Part shown: one piece after another, positions 1-13,421 of the stretch | Layout: each line of letters opens with the position of its first letter | How positions within the stretch are numbered: position 1 is the first letter of the stretch | DNA from: Bombus terrestris | Lineage: Eukaryota; Arthropoda; Insecta; Hymenoptera; Apidae | Direction: 5' to 3' | Length of the DNA stretch: 64,000 nucleotides | Assembly: GCF_910591885.1 (NCBI RefSeq) | Contig: NC_063272.1 | Location: 13,032,364 to 13,096,363 of the forward strand | Translations under genes and position numbers: made by a program | Notes under the pieces: generated by a model | The model's database searches: none | What the model was told of the DNA's origin: nothing | Seen by the model: only the letters and a program-made list of their open reading frames with translations

Positions 1-645
1 GTTGTTGTTGACATGATGGTTGTTGTGATAGAAGTGGATATCGTCCCTTTTTTCCTTTACCGGTCGTTGGAGCTGTGTAAACTTGTTTTTTATCTGAAGC
101 AACAATGGTTGCAGCAGTTGTTGTTGCTGGCGCTTGGGTCTGAGTAGCCACTTGAACCTGATTAGTACTACAGGTTGTTGATTGAGCATAACCATTTGTT
201 TGATGGGATATACTATCTATTATTCCTGTTGCTTCGCTTACAGTTGGCAAAGCTTGTGTTGGAAATGCTGATCAGAAACAAATATATGATCACATTAAGG
301 ATTAATATGTGGTCACAAGTGTTTTGAATATAATGCATAAAACAGAAAGCAAAGGTGAAAGCATTTTGTTAATCATATATATAAAACTTACTTATCTGGG
401 ACGATTGCAGTAACAATTGTGGCTGAAAATGGGCTCGAAAACCATCCAAATATCCGTCTTTAAATGCTTGACTCTGTAGAGTTTGTGGACCAGTTAACTG
501 CAAACCTGCTGATATATCAGCTTGTATTTGAACACCAGCACTAGTTACTTGAAGCGAAGGTAAAGTTGGTAACACAGGATTAGTAAAATACTCTTGAGAA
601 GTATAAGGACTGGTTGTTTGTTGAACTATTTGCGAGGTTTGCAAA

Positions 646-677
<32 letters not shown>

Positions 678-3600
678 TTGTTGTTGTTGCTGTTGAGAAT
701 CCTTACCATTTGTCACTTCTAATCTTTTCAATTCAAGTTTTTCTTGATCTTCCGTTGCTACTTAATCGGAACATAATATATCATCAAATAGCTATGAACA
801 ATTGAAGAAAAAAAAGCATTCTTTATTTAAATATTTACCATCAACAGTATCGTCAAAACTAATAGATCGAAAAATTTCAAAAGCATCATCCAAAGGAATA
901 TGAGTCCCATCTTCTAATTTTATAACACTTTCACTTGTACAAAGAGCCTTTGCTTTTTGAGCCGCAGCAACAAAGGGACAAGCTCCATCTCGATGTAATC
1001 TTGCTAAGTCAGGATCTGCCTGCTCCGTTAGATTTTGTTGAGTTTGCTGCACGTAATTTTTATATATATATGCATACATACACAGGCGTATGTCAGCACA
1101 TACGCACACACATCCTTGTGTAAGACATAAGTCATAATTACCTGATCATGAAGATGATGGGTGTGCGTTGGATGAAGATGTGACATTAATTGAGTGGGCA
1201 TAAGTATGTTATTTCCATTAGCAGTTACTACTCCAGTTTGTTGCTGTGATTGTGATTGCTGTTGTTGATGTTGTTGTTGCTGCTGCTGCTGCTGAGCTTG
1301 TTGTTGTGGTTGTTGTTGTTGCTGTACCTAACCAGGTATAATATGTACTTTGATATATAACATGCCAACATGTTGGAAGGAAAGAAGGATAAGAGAAAAA
1401 AAGATGAGAAAACGAAAGAAAAATAAACTGACAATAAATAAAGAAAGAAGAAACAAAGTTAAAAGTATTAAAGAACAAACCTGCACTTGATCCAATTGTA
1501 ACTGCAATTGTTGGTTCAGTTGTTGCAGCTGGTGTACCTGTTGGACTTGATAAGTATGTTGTCGTTGTTTTTGCTGGTATTGCTGTTGAAGACCAGCCAT
1601 CAAGTTAGCTTGTTGTTGTTGTTGCTGTTGCTGCAACTTTCCGGCCATTACACTGGACGAAGCTTTCCGAATATTTTTACCTTCTTTTTTAGAGACAGGT
1701 TTCGCTTTTGGGCGATCGCTTATAGCAGTATTCTGGCTAACATCACTACTCGCGGTAATGGGTTGGGAAACTGCCATAACGGTGGGAGGGGTGGATATAC
1801 TTGGAGGACTTGGCGTAGTTGTTGAAGATGTATTTGAAGTAGCCAATGGAACGGACGATGTAACAGGTATCGTCGCTAGAGAAAGAGGAGGAGATGTAGG
1901 GAAAGCGTTTGTCGTGGGAAAAGTTTCCGATATGGTTGGAGCTAAGGATAACTGAGCTTCTTGTGCAATTCGTTTTCCTCTAAGAAATGCATTATACAAT
2001 GACATTGCTTGGCTGGTGCCTTGATGACTTAATGAATTTCCGGACATGCCACTTGTACTGCAAACTAAACCTTTCGACCGAGAATACATCGATCGTTATT
2101 AGAAGTGTTTCGAGCACAACAAAAGGAACTCGACCACATACCTGATGATAATGTATCGGGATCACTAGAATCTTCTTGCTGCTGTTGCTGTTGTTGAGTT
2201 ACAACAGGATTCTTTGCACTACAGAACCAATGTCCTGGACCTTTAATTTGAAGTTCTCTCTCTACCCTCTAAAAACATTTATAAGACATGAAATACACTG
2301 AGAATATCAAAGAAAAACCTTATGCTTAAATTAATAAATGAATATTTACTTGTAATTCTTCAAAAATTTGTTGCTTATGTAGGATCTGCTCTTGTCGAGT
2401 ATTCTTTCGGCTATCCGTAACATTTAACCCTGGTGTTGGCGCTGGAGCAGGGCTGAGGCTGATGTTAGGTTCTGAAAGATTGGTAAATCCTCCACTACCT
2501 TTATCCAGAATATTGGTATCATCTTTAGTGGTTACAATTGATTCTCCTGCGGGTTGAGAACGAACTTGTTGCGCCTCAGCGGAAGTAAGACTTGTGTCTG
2601 GCATCATCGTTACGGATCGGTTTTTTCTTAGTAACGATTTTTGTGTATTGTGTTTAGGTTGAAGATTTTGAGATTGTGGTTGATCCGCAGCATGTTGCTG
2701 CTGTTGTTGGTGTGACTGTGGCTGCGTAGATGCATGTTGTTGATGGGGCACATGCTGCTGATGTGTAATATGCTGCTGTTGTTGTTGATGTGATTGTTGT
2801 TGCTGTTGTTGCTGCTGCTGCTGTTGCTGCTGCTGTTGTTGTTGTGGGAGCAACATAGGTGTAGGTGTTGCATTATGCGGTGTACTCATCATAATACTGT
2901 GAGGGTAATCCAATAGAAGTTGAACTACGCTAGTATGCCCACCCTTTGCAGCTTCTATCAACATCGTAGAATTATCCTATAACAAAATTTTAATTTTTTA
3001 TGTTGCTGTTATAAAATAACTCGTCAACCATTATTACACGCCACATACCTTCAGTTTATGAAACGGATTAGCAGACTGAGCAAGTAAAAGTTCTACAACT
3101 GCAAGATGTCCACCAGCGCAAGCTAGTGAGAGGGGAGTATGATCGTTATTCGTTGTTTGCCTATTAACGTCTGCACGTTTCGTTATAAGAAACTGAACTG
3201 TACAGAGATGGCCGGCTCTACACGCCTTCATCAACGGTGTTCTTCCTCCCTCTGATTCATGCTCCTATAATATATACAAATTAAATGCTGAAAAATATAA
3301 AATAACTGTTCTGTATATATTCTTTAAAATAATTTTGATTTAAGAAGAAAATACCAGATCAGCACCAAACTGAAGTAAGAGATCCGCAACATCGGTATGA
3401 CCATTTTCACAAGCATACGTTAATGCAGTATCTCCTGTTTGAGTTTGAGCGTGGACATCTGCCGCAGATTCAAGTAAGTAACGAACGAGTTCTAAATGAC
3501 CTTCCTGTGCAGCTTCCATTAGAGGAGTAGAGGCACCTAATTCAATATCAGCTCCTGCTTTAATTAGAAAATCAGCAACTTCTAGAAAGCCACCGCAACA

Positions 3601-6600
3601 GGCTAAAGTAAGTGCTGTTTCTTGTGTTTCTTCGGTTTGAGCATTGATGTTCGCCCCTATATATATCAAGATATATAAATTTTACTTTCCTGGGGAAATT
3701 TCTTAAATAATTATATCTCGATTGATGCAATGAACGAGAGTTGTGATGTACCTTGACTCAAAAGTAAAGCAACCATTTCTTCGTGACCTTCACGTGCTGC
3801 TTCCATTAATGGGGTGTAACCTTCATCATTTACTTCTTCGATATTAGCTCCTCGTTCAATCAGGAGCATAGCCAGATCAACGTGACCTCCACAAGCAGCC
3901 AAAGTTAATGGAGATTCAAAACTGTCTGTTGGCATATTAACCTGGGCACCCGAATCTAAAAGTAAACGAGCTACTTCTACATGACCATCCATCGATGCTT
4001 CCATAAGGGCAGTGTGCATTTCATCAGTTTTGTGCTCCTATAAGATAAAATGATTCAGTTTGAAATATACAATTCCATAAAGCAAACAACTACAGTAATC
4101 AACAGGTACCTGATCTGCGCCAGCTTCTAATAAAAAGCGAACCATTTCCAAATGACCTTTGTAACAGGCTAGTGTTAGCGCGGATTCTTTAAATTCATTG
4201 GAATGAGTATTAATTCCAGCGCCATGTTCTAGCAAGATCTTAGCTACTGGAACATGTCCAGCACTAGCTGCTTCCATTAAAGGTGTATGACCGTTTTCAT
4301 TATGATCTTCAACATTGGCACCTGCTTCTAATAATACTCGCACTACCTCTTCGTGACCACCCGCACAGCCATACATAAGAGGTGTATTACCTAAAAATAT
4401 AGAGCCTGATTTATCTATTGCTATACATAAATGTATAAAGATTTCTTTTAAAACTTTATAAACTGTAGACTATAGACTTTACAAATTATACCAGAGATAT
4501 AAATCATAAATATGAATATTACAACTACATTCCATACCTGAAGTAGATTGAGCATTAACATCAGCTCCATGCGCAATAAGCAAGCTTACAACATCTACAT
4601 GCCCTGCACTGGCAGCTTCCATTAAAGGGGTACAATCCCCCTTTATGCCACGATCCTCCACGTTTGCACTCATTGCCAAAAGTACCTGCTCATAAAAAGA
4701 TTAATCAAATAAAACAAAATAACTGGAACAAATACATTTATTGCAACTCAAACACAATACAATTAAAAACATTACATATTTCAATTTATTTTTATACAAT
4801 AGGAAATTATAAAAAGCTGTCTACAAATAGGCTGAACGATATTATTGTTTGTTTTATTTATTTTTAATATTTTTCCTTAAATGATATATTGAATTAATCT
4901 TTAATATTCATCTGCATATGCTTAGAAGAAAAAGACAAAACATAAAGATTATATTTAATATTAGAAATAATGACAATATTGTATCTGCATGTGTATATAC
5001 AAATACATGTATACAGAAATTATACATAAAATCTTTCAAAAAAAGCTGTTTCTCTCTTTTTCTCTCACTCACACACGTTTGCACGCACATTCCTTCTCTC
5101 TGTCTTTTACATGCGTGCGAGATCGCACTAGCACACAGATACAAAATGAGCACTTATAACATAAATGAATGATCATATACAAAATTCAAACCTGAGCAAG
5201 TTCGTAATATCCAGCTGAACAGGCGAGAGAGAGCAAACTCTCTCCCTCCTCTGTAGTCTCGTGAACACTGCGTCCTTCTGTTAATAATTTTCTAACAGTA
5301 CCTACGTCTCCGTCAGTACAAGCCTCTACAAGAGAGCGCTTTTCGTTTTGTGTGCGTGGATTATCGCTGCGCATACGAGTCAATGCAGCTGCTGCTTCAT
5401 CTAATGCACAAGAAACACTAGATGTTATGCGACGGAGCACTTCGTGATCAGGCAAGTGCTTCCCATCGCCTGATGACAACTTGCCAATACCAGCTACTTC
5501 CAGCAACGATTCTAATCGAGCCTGAGTTTCAGGATCCACAGATCTCTCTGGATCTTCCGAGGTTAACAGAAGCTTGGACGATTCTAAATGATGACCTTCG
5601 TCTAATTCAACCTGATCAATTGCAAAACACTCCACCTGTAAGTAATAAGATAAAATTTTTTCCAACAAAATCAATATACAAAAACAATTTAATCCTAGCA
5701 ATTAAGATATAAAAGTAGCGTAGTAAATTTTCATTTGACATAAACATATTAAAAACTATGATGTATTAATAAATAGATAATAAATATGGAACTATATTCC
5801 AGCAAGGGTACTGCTTGCTTCTACTTAGGAAATTCTAGTAGAATACTATAGGTAATTATAATAACACAATTTCTTTTTATCACTATTATAAATACATATT
5901 ATGTTTATTTTATATGTTTAGTTCATAATAAATTAACTACATAAAAAAACTATTAATTACTAGGTTTGATTCAGTACTTTTATCAGGAAAGACACAAAAT
6001 GATTATAGAAATTAATCTAAAGATTGCCGAGTCATATTTCCCTAATATATCTGTTTCATTCAAGTTTTAAAATAAATTTGAAAGATTTTAAATTAGGTAA
6101 ACCTTGGTTTGATATTTTATCAATGTAAAAAATTAACAAGTTTATATGTGGAATATATATGATACAATTTTGCTGAGATGCAAGAACAATGGTAATTGAG
6201 GTTATTGTATAACAGAAAATCCCCTCCACTTGATGGAAATGGAAAAAAGAAATAAAGAAGAGGAAGAAAGGATGGAAGGAAAAAAGGATAAAAAATAGAG
6301 AAGAAATTGTATAGAAATATAGGAAAAAGATTCAAGTAAATTAGATGAAATGGATGAATTGTTGAGAAAGTGTTGGTCAAAGATGGAGGAAAAATGAATA
6401 GAAAAGAATAGAGTAAAAGCCAGGTAATAGTAGAAATGATATAAACAAAAAAAGCAATATCGTTGCAATATGCAGAAAATTTTAGGTGAAATCAAATTGC
6501 TTTCAACCAAAAGTTTTGCCTGTAAAAAGAAAAGGATAATTTGTAGACGATCTAAATTATAGTACGTACATCTCGCGTAGAGGTCATATCCTCTTGCGCG

Positions 6601-9187
6601 ACGAGTGGAAACCAATGAGACATAAACGCAAATCAGAATGTAGGTGAAAATATTTTATCTTCTGTATATGATTAAAACGGCTTGCTAGTGAATACAGAGA
6701 CATAAGAACAATGTGCAGCCATTCCAAGAAGGAGGAAACTGACACTTCCTTGGTATACTCTTCGCGTGCGTAGTGAACGCGTCCCGTTTGTTTTATCGAA
6801 ACCAAAGTAAAGAGAAAACGACGATACGAGTCGCGTATTCACTGATCTTGTAAGCACGCGTCGTACTAGCCAATATAATTGTTCGTCAAAAAAAAATGGT
6901 GAAAAAAAAGAACTCCGTTTAAGAACCGCTGTTGGTAGAATATAGAATAATATGGTGGCTCTGCTCTCTAGAATTTCCACGCCACGAACACGAGCGACAC
7001 AGGGCAGAACCGATGAGTAGCCGGCAAGAATAGAGGTAAGGATAGAGCCGAAATCTCGTTGACAGTATAACAGAAACAGTTAAGTGTTACGATAAGGTAA
7101 AAAATACGCCTATGGACGTATAGAGAAGGTAAAGAGACGGCCACAAGCAGACAAACAGGCTCACGAACTCGCACGAATACGCGAGAAACGCGGCCGAAGA
7201 GAACTCCGCTGGGTGGCGCACAACGTAGTGCAAGCGGACGTAAAATAGCTACACACATACACTTATCTATGTAGGAACAGGCACATGCGAGAGCTCGCGC
7301 GGCCCAACGTAACTACATGCAAGATTACTAGTTCAATGAAAACTCTACCTCCATATACCCCTCTGCACAATACATATTCAGACTAGTAGTCTACATGCAT
7401 AAATATCTACTTGCATAAATGTATAAACATATACATGGACGTACACGTGCGTGCGCACGCGCTTGATTATGCAGTGCAGTTAACCGGACTGCTTTATTTA
7501 TCATTTACACATATACCTTTGCAAAGTGCCTTCATCAGATTATACGAATAAAATAAATGCACAAATTTTTCAATCGTTTATACCCTAGATTATAATGTAG
7601 TTCATGTATAATGTACAACTTTGTCTAATGTCGAAATCGTTTGATCGGTCTAATACTTAATAAATATCTAGAAACGATTTATAAAAGATAAAGATCAATA
7701 AGGTGGACTACAATCTAAAACGATGGCAAGTATATTTCTGATAAGATCACAAACAAGTAAAATTATTTTCCATATTACAATACACCATGACGTTTTATTA
7801 GCTATCATAACGCATATATTTTGATTATATAACATCTCTGCGTAAATTCCCATCTTGTTCTCTTTTTCCCTTTCTTCCTTTCTTCCTTTTGTCGAAAAAT
7901 TTGTGAAGATTGTTTCGTAGTATTTATTAGTTTAGCGATTCTCGTACCAACGTCTCATGCTCGGATCAAATTTAAGATTTCCAGAAAAAATCAAATGTCA
8001 TCATTTCTTATTGCTTTTTCAATTTTATAAAATACCCACCGATGTTTAGTTACCTATACGGTTGTACTAAATAAACTGTAAGACACCAAGCGATACAATA
8101 TGATGCGATATGATGCGATACGATATGATATGATATGATACGATATGATACGATACGATACGATACAATAAGATACAATACGATGCGATACAAAAGTTTT
8201 ATGCTGTTTTTCATATGACGATATAGGTTATAATTCTATTAATTTCGTTATTTCTCTTCTCGAATAGGTAGTTTCTTCTTTAAATATTATTGATTATTGA
8301 GTATAAATAGAAAAACATGAAAATACAAAATCAAGTATAAGTACTGACGCTAAAAGAAATATGCATGTTGATCGATGGTTCTTTGATGCAACTAATTTTC
8401 GAACGCTTATATCATAAAAGGTGGATTATATTAAATGGATTTGCAATAAAATTCAGAAATATCAAACAAGATTAGCAACGATTCAAATAAATTTCATGAA
8501 AAGCTGACGTGTGCGTAAGCATACATACACGTATATATGCCTATGACGTATACATATAGATAGGTATAGAAATATATAGTATAGAGGAAAAGAGAACAAG
8601 GAAGAGTAAGGATAAGGATAAAGGTAAGGATAAGGATAAGGATAAGGATGAGGGTAAGAGCAAGGATAAGGACAAGGATAAGGAAAGAATAAGGATAAAG
8701 GTAAGAATAAGAGCAAAAGCAATAGCAAGAACAAGAGCAAGAGTAAGAGCAACAACAAGAGCGAAAGCAAAAGCAGGAGCAAGAGCAAAAGCAAGTATGT
8801 AAGAAAGGAGAACAGGAGGAAAGAAGACGGTGGAGGAGGGTGTGGAGGGGATGGTAACTGGATGGACGACAGAAGCGACAGACGAATTCGTGCGTGTGCG
8901 TGCATACGTACATGCGTGCGTTCAACCTCTGATTGTAGGAATACCTTATTCACGATGTGGCATGTTTTTTTGACTCGGTTTACCTCTGAAACACTGTCCT
9001 CTTCGCTCTCCGACGAGTCTGCCATAAAGCGCGGCTGCAATTCGGAGAAGGTTTCCGTCTCTGACTTGGTAGGGCTGGAATTCGAAGACTGGGGAGTCGA
9101 CGACGTCTTTCCAATGTCGTGGTGAACGCTTGCTGATTTCTCGTGCTTCTGACTATCCGAGGTTGTTCCTTGTGCTACATTCTGCAT
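1..9187 (-). CDS. mask: Multiple ankyrin repeats protein mask (ANKHD1/ANKRD17 type), 5' portion, 14 exons seen
   Basis: Large cytoplasmic/nuclear ankyrin scaffold; in flies mask works with receptor tyrosine kinase and Hippo (Yki) signalling and carries a C-terminal KH domain, which lies outside this window. Exons, 5' to 3': 8984-9187, 5192-5635, 4538-4685, 4110-4390, 3752-4037, 3355-3656, 3049-3264, 2350-2976, 2142-2268, 1481-2064, 1142-1327, 839-1046, 392-757 and <1-267; all junctions keep frame. The ATG at 9187 follows an in-frame TGA (9206-9208). Exon 1 ends in an acidic SSESEEDSVSE stretch; exon 2 carries PETQARLESLLEVAGIGKL and SSVSCALDEAAAALTRM, typical of the family. Exons 2-8 encode 15 consecutive ankyrin repeats (TPLMEAA / ALTLAC pattern), then glutamine-rich linker with several poly-Q runs and an ELQRVERELQ coiled segment. 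About 1,415 residues are seen; the second ankyrin block is beyond the left edge. Identification is firm. Confidence 0.95.
631..705 (-). repeat. Poly-glutamine codon run in mask exon 13
   Basis: Mixed CAG/CAA repeat (CTG/TTG on the plus strand) encodes a run of about 17 glutamines just after a KRLEVTNGKDS segment. Mixed codons rather than pure CAG suggest selection or age rather than recent slippage. Confidence 0.85.
1245..1327 (-). repeat. Glutamine-rich run in mask exon 11
   Basis: Exon 11 opens with glutamine-rich coding sequence (CAG/CAA mixed, broken by Pro, Ala, His, Ser). It is part of the long disordered linker after the first ankyrin block. Confidence 0.8.
2690..2850 (-). repeat. Poly-Gln/His low-complexity tract in mask exon 8
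   Basis: CAG/CAA/CAC/CAT-rich coding repeat giving a long Q run followed by repeating H-Q-Q-Q units. It directly follows the fifteenth ankyrin repeat. Confidence 0.85.
8098..8192. repeat. Pentanucleotide (CGATA/TGATA)n tandem array
   Basis: About 19 imperfect copies of a 5-base unit alternating CGATA, TGATA and CAATA, within mask intron 1. Plain satellite-like sequence with no coding meaning. Confidence 0.85.
8586..8810. repeat. Purine-rich (GGATAA)n / (AAGAGC)n array
   Basis: Strand-asymmetric purine tract: AAGGATAAGGATAAGG-type hexamers grading at about 8700 into AAGAGC/AAAAGC hexamers. On the mask transcript it is a long pyrimidine tract. The long antisense open frames here are a by-product of the six-base period. 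Confidence 0.85.
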
Positions 9188-9842
9188 CTTTACCTTCCAG
9201 ATGAATCATATGATACTAAGGTATCGTTCCCGTGTCGCAAAACACACACAGAACACTTGCTTTTCGATAATAATCTTGAGCACGATCGCCGTCATTCACG
9301 TAAGCTAACACCCGCCATTTCTACTATGGCCGACACCGAGTCTCCCGGATGCCTCTTCGACCATCTATATCATTGCATACGATTCGATATGCCATCTCTC
9401 GTTTTCCATGGCGGGTAATTTCGATTTCTTCTTTCGCAATATTCTTATATTCTCCTTTATCTTTTTTCAAATCCTCATACTTATTACCATTATGTTCATC
9501 ATATGCTAATATGTATATGCTATGCTAATATTTTGAATAAAAACTGTAAACAAACTATAGCAATTATAATACAAATTAAAAAAAGAAAATGTAAATTTTT
9601 AAATCGTTTCTTTCCTTTCTCGCTCCAATATATTCGATTTTAAAGGAGAAAAAGATTAATGACTTAATTAAAATTAATCTCATCTGTTCAACACAAATCA
9701 GTATTCCTGTATGATATTTAACACTTATATTTGCTGCATCATTTATATTTTTTAATTAGCTTTTTGCTTAATAATAAAATAATTATAGGAAAAATGTATA
9801 ATTTATTCCAACATATTATCAATAATAAGTTTTATAATTGTC
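9188..9842. other. Intergenic: mask 5' flank and PheRS-beta 3' flank
   Basis: About 650 bases between the mask start codon and the PheRS-beta stop codon. The right half, next to PheRS-beta, is AT-rich as expected of a 3' UTR. The part nearest mask (9190-9420) is less AT-rich and is the likely mask promoter/5' UTR. No separate gene seen. Confidence 0.65.
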
Positions 9843-12720
9843 TTATAAAAAGCATTCGATATCAATTTCTAATATAGAGCAAGGTGTATTTAATTCAAAT
9901 CTTGAAATTACATCTGGATGTAGAACTCCCATCTTTCCAATCACTTTATCATAACATAATATTTCCGCACAACGATGAGGGAAGAAAGTGGGATCTGAAA
10001 AAAATTATATGGACTTAGGATAATAGATAATATGATACCTTGTTAGAAAAGAATATTCCTAAATAAATTGCGTTCTCTTATACGTATAATTTGGTACATG
10101 GAAATTTTCATATAATGCTTTACCATCGACAGCACGAAGATAATATCCATTTGCATTCTTACTGCCACTCCATGGCACTTCTAATATTTGCAATATTCTA
10201 TCCAATAAACCATGAATTACTTCAAAACCGTCAGATTTATTGCAATATACCGCGCATAAATGTCGATTATTACGTGCACCAACTTCCACATCGTTATCTT
10301 TTAATATAATGTCGGAAACTTCAAATAATTTATGAGGAAGTGGCATCTTCTTATTTGCAGCTAACGTTTTCAATAATCCTGGTATGAGAGTAGTACGGGC
10401 AACCTGTAACATTGTCATGTTGTTAATTTTATATTTTAAACCAACCTGAACCTACGGCCTTGATAAACTCTTTGTACATGCCTGAAATTCTAATGTTTTT
10501 GGATTTAACACATGGACAACTGGTATGTTTGATAATTCGTGACCTAATTTATCCGCTACATCTTCACGAGAACACTGTAAGGAAAAACTTTTCAACTACA
10601 ACTGATTTGTACAATTTGTATAACTGTGTGCTCAAAAATTTTGCATACCAATGAAAATGTCAATGCTTCTGTGAATCCAGCACAAGCTAATTCTATCCGT
10701 AACTGATCGGATAATTTATTCAATGGAAACTAAATTTAAAACATGAATAGGAAATATTTTATCTAAAACTTAACCAGCTTAAAAATTGGCGATTGTAACA
10801 TTTATTAGTACCTCATCCGCAGTGGTAGATAAACGCGGTATAGTTTTCTCAATTTTATTATATCCATACGCTATAGCAATATCTTCATAAATATCACATG
10901 CATGTATCACATCGTGTCTTGTAGGAGGCACTTCGATGTTTAATATATTATCATCTTTAACAGATGTTTTCAAAGACATTCTAGAAAGCAAATTAGCCAA
11001 TTCCTCCGCAGTTTGTTTTATACCAATGTATTTTATTGCTTTTTCACAATTCATTTCCTCAATTCGATATTTCAAGTCTGGATAATGAAATACTTGTTCA
11101 TCAGGATACACAATTTCCACCATTTCTACTGAATATTTTATTTTACAGTATTGACTAAAAGCACAAACTATAGTATCCAATACTACCTTTGCCTACAAAA
11201 TTTTTCAAAAGTTTGCTATTAGTTGATTTATCTCTTACAAATATAAAGAAAATAATAGTTTTTATATACCTTTGTTAAATCTGTCGCAGTACATTCAATT
11301 AATATATTTTTAGTATTGAGTGTAATTTTTGAGTGATCCCCATTGATAATAGGTGGCAGTGATAAAATGATTCCATTACTGTCTTCTACTACTGGATAAA
11401 CTGGACTGTCCTTTATAATATGCAGATATTGCTTTAATTGCGCATGGTTCTAAAATAAAACTTAATATAAAATTCTCTTTAAAATAAAGTCCATGTTAAG
11501 TAGGCATTCAAATTGTAAAAACACCCACTTCGTATAAATTCATAATTCCTTCTGCTGTATATTCCATCTCTTGATTAAGTGGCTTAAAACAAATGTCAGT
11601 TGGTGGCCTTGCATCATATAAAAATGGGCCTCTGACAGTGTCTAGATCATGGGTTCCAATCGATACTAAAGTTCTTTTCCTACCTATATTTTGATGCAAT
11701 TTTTCTTGAAGATCGATGAAGCTGTTATAAGAATCTTTAGAAAATGTAACATCACGTAAAACTGCTGCAACAATATGTCCTCTAATTTTCATGCACTAGA
11801 ATATAATATAAAAAAACAGTTTTATTAAAAGTTCAACTTTTCAATTGAATTACCTTCGTTAATTTTTAATTAAAAAAACATTGATAATAATAAAAATCAT
11901 ATATATACCTGCTTTGTCATTATAATCTTTTGTGTGTTTGTACTTGGAAATATCTTTGTATATTGTGGTATATCCATTCTATATTTTAAAAAGTTTTCTA
12001 ATTGTATTAGTCTATATTATATGTTTAATTTATTATTGCAGTTATTGCTAATATATAATACGTTCTGTTATTATATACTATTGAACTAATAATGAACTAA
12101 TGGAACTATTAAAATAATAGTATGATTTCAATAAGACTGTGGTTTGAAAAATAATAGAAAAATTAAAAAATTATATAATAAACATATATTGTACATACTG
12201 CTTTTGAAATATAAGAAGTCCAAGAGCTAAACCTTCTAAGCATAATAGATCGTATCTATTTGCAGGTATATCAATTTTATATACAACTTCTTCACATACT
12301 TCTTCACTATGATTTAAATTTTGCTCCTTTGTCATTTGTTTCTCTGTTGTCTAAAAATCAAAATTTAACTAGTTCTAGGATTATTTCGATGTAATACTGC
12401 ATATGAAAATATATAGAAATTCATTTCTTATATGCATTAATACATTTGATAGTATCCAATAATATATAAACTGCATACCACTTCGTCCAATTCTAATCCA
12501 AACTCAAAACATAAGTTTTGAAATTCGGCATCCGCTAAAATCGTATTATAGATTAATTTACTTATAAATATTATATTGGTAAATATTTAGTTAGGATAAT
12601 TATAAACGTAAAAGAAGTTCATACAATTTACAATGTTCATTATTTGAATATTTGTAACTTACAATATGTTTTACCAAGAGTTTTAAACAGCAAGTCACGT
12701 TTAATATTAATAGTCGGCAT
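9843..12720 (-). CDS. PheRS-beta: Phenylalanine--tRNA ligase beta subunit (cytosolic)
   Basis: Beta subunit of the cytosolic alpha2beta2 synthetase that charges tRNA-Phe; it supports tRNA binding and carries the editing site. Eleven exons: 12663-12720, 12479-12534, 12199-12350, 11909-11978, 11529-11795, 11270-11449, 10812-11192, 10649-10729, 10482-10574, 10124-10403, 9843-9994. All phases fit, giving 589 residues, the usual length in animals. Markers in order: N-terminal MPTINIKRDLLF, IDIPANRYDLLCLEGL, FIDLQEKLHQNIGRKR, SIGTHDLDTV, EYTAEGIMNLYE, PPTRHDVIHACDI (B5-type region), ARTTLIPGLLKTLAANKK and C-terminal KMGVLHPDVISRFEL. Intron 9 has a GC donor (CAG|GCATGT); the nearest GT would break the frame. 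Gene is complete and unambiguous. Confidence 0.96.
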
Positions 12721-13421
12721 TTTTATATAATACAAATTCTCAACATGCAATAACCGATTATTGATTCGAAAATGGTTAGAATTGCGTTGATATTGATATA
12801 TCTCGGAAAAGAATTTAAGGTTAGAACCAATTTATGTTAACAGAAAGGGAATTTCCTTACTGATGTTATTAATTCTAAGTAGGGATAGGGAGCAGCATTG
12901 TAGATATTATAAGTTAAGGTTAGGTATATCTGTCATACCTATCATACATATATTTCTGTACATATATATTTCTGTAGTTTGCAGATTTAAATTTAACAAA
13001 TTAATGGTTATTCGCAAATTTTTAGAACGGAACAAGTAATAATAATACAAGTAAAAGCATTCAAATTTCCGTTGCATAAATATAATCAGATATATTTACA
13101 TAAACATCTTTTATATATAATTTATATATATAAACAATTTATATATACGTCATTTATAGTAGAGCTTTTCCTACTCTAAAATAAATAAATAAAAGTCTTT
13201 CACTTAGACTCCTTAATAAAAGTGTACTGAATCCTACGACTACCTATAGGAGAAAAAAACATTACTTAAGTATGAAATTTTATTTTTACAAAAAACAATA
13301 ACACGTTTTAACAAATTAGTCACTTTATCCAACAAAAAAATTAACCTGATGAAGCATTGATGATTGAGGATGTATTATAAACAAATTTTATTGGCGAATA
13401 ATAAAGAATGATTTCCATCCC
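12721..13421. other. Intergenic between PheRS-beta and cornichon
   Basis: About 700 very AT-rich bases holding the PheRS-beta promoter/5' UTR side and the cornichon 3' UTR. Short TATATA-type runs near 13,110-13,150. No open frame or RNA gene that I can support. Confidence 0.6.

Larger units (their letters stand above)
5636..8983 (-). other. mask intron 1 (about 3.3 kb)
   Basis: AT-rich intron between the exon-1 donor (GAG|GTAAACC at 8984/8983) and the exon-2 acceptor. Apart from simple repeats at 8098-8192 and 8586-8810 and purine-rich stretches near 6230-6310, I see no supported gene in it. Open frames here lack splice-compatible or family-like content. Confidence 0.8.

Noticed and set aside
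8483..8925. Minus-strand frames rich in Leu/Tyr/Pro downstream of mask exon 1
   Set aside because: Produced by the hexanucleotide repeat array in mask intron 1; the real exon ends at the donor at 8984.
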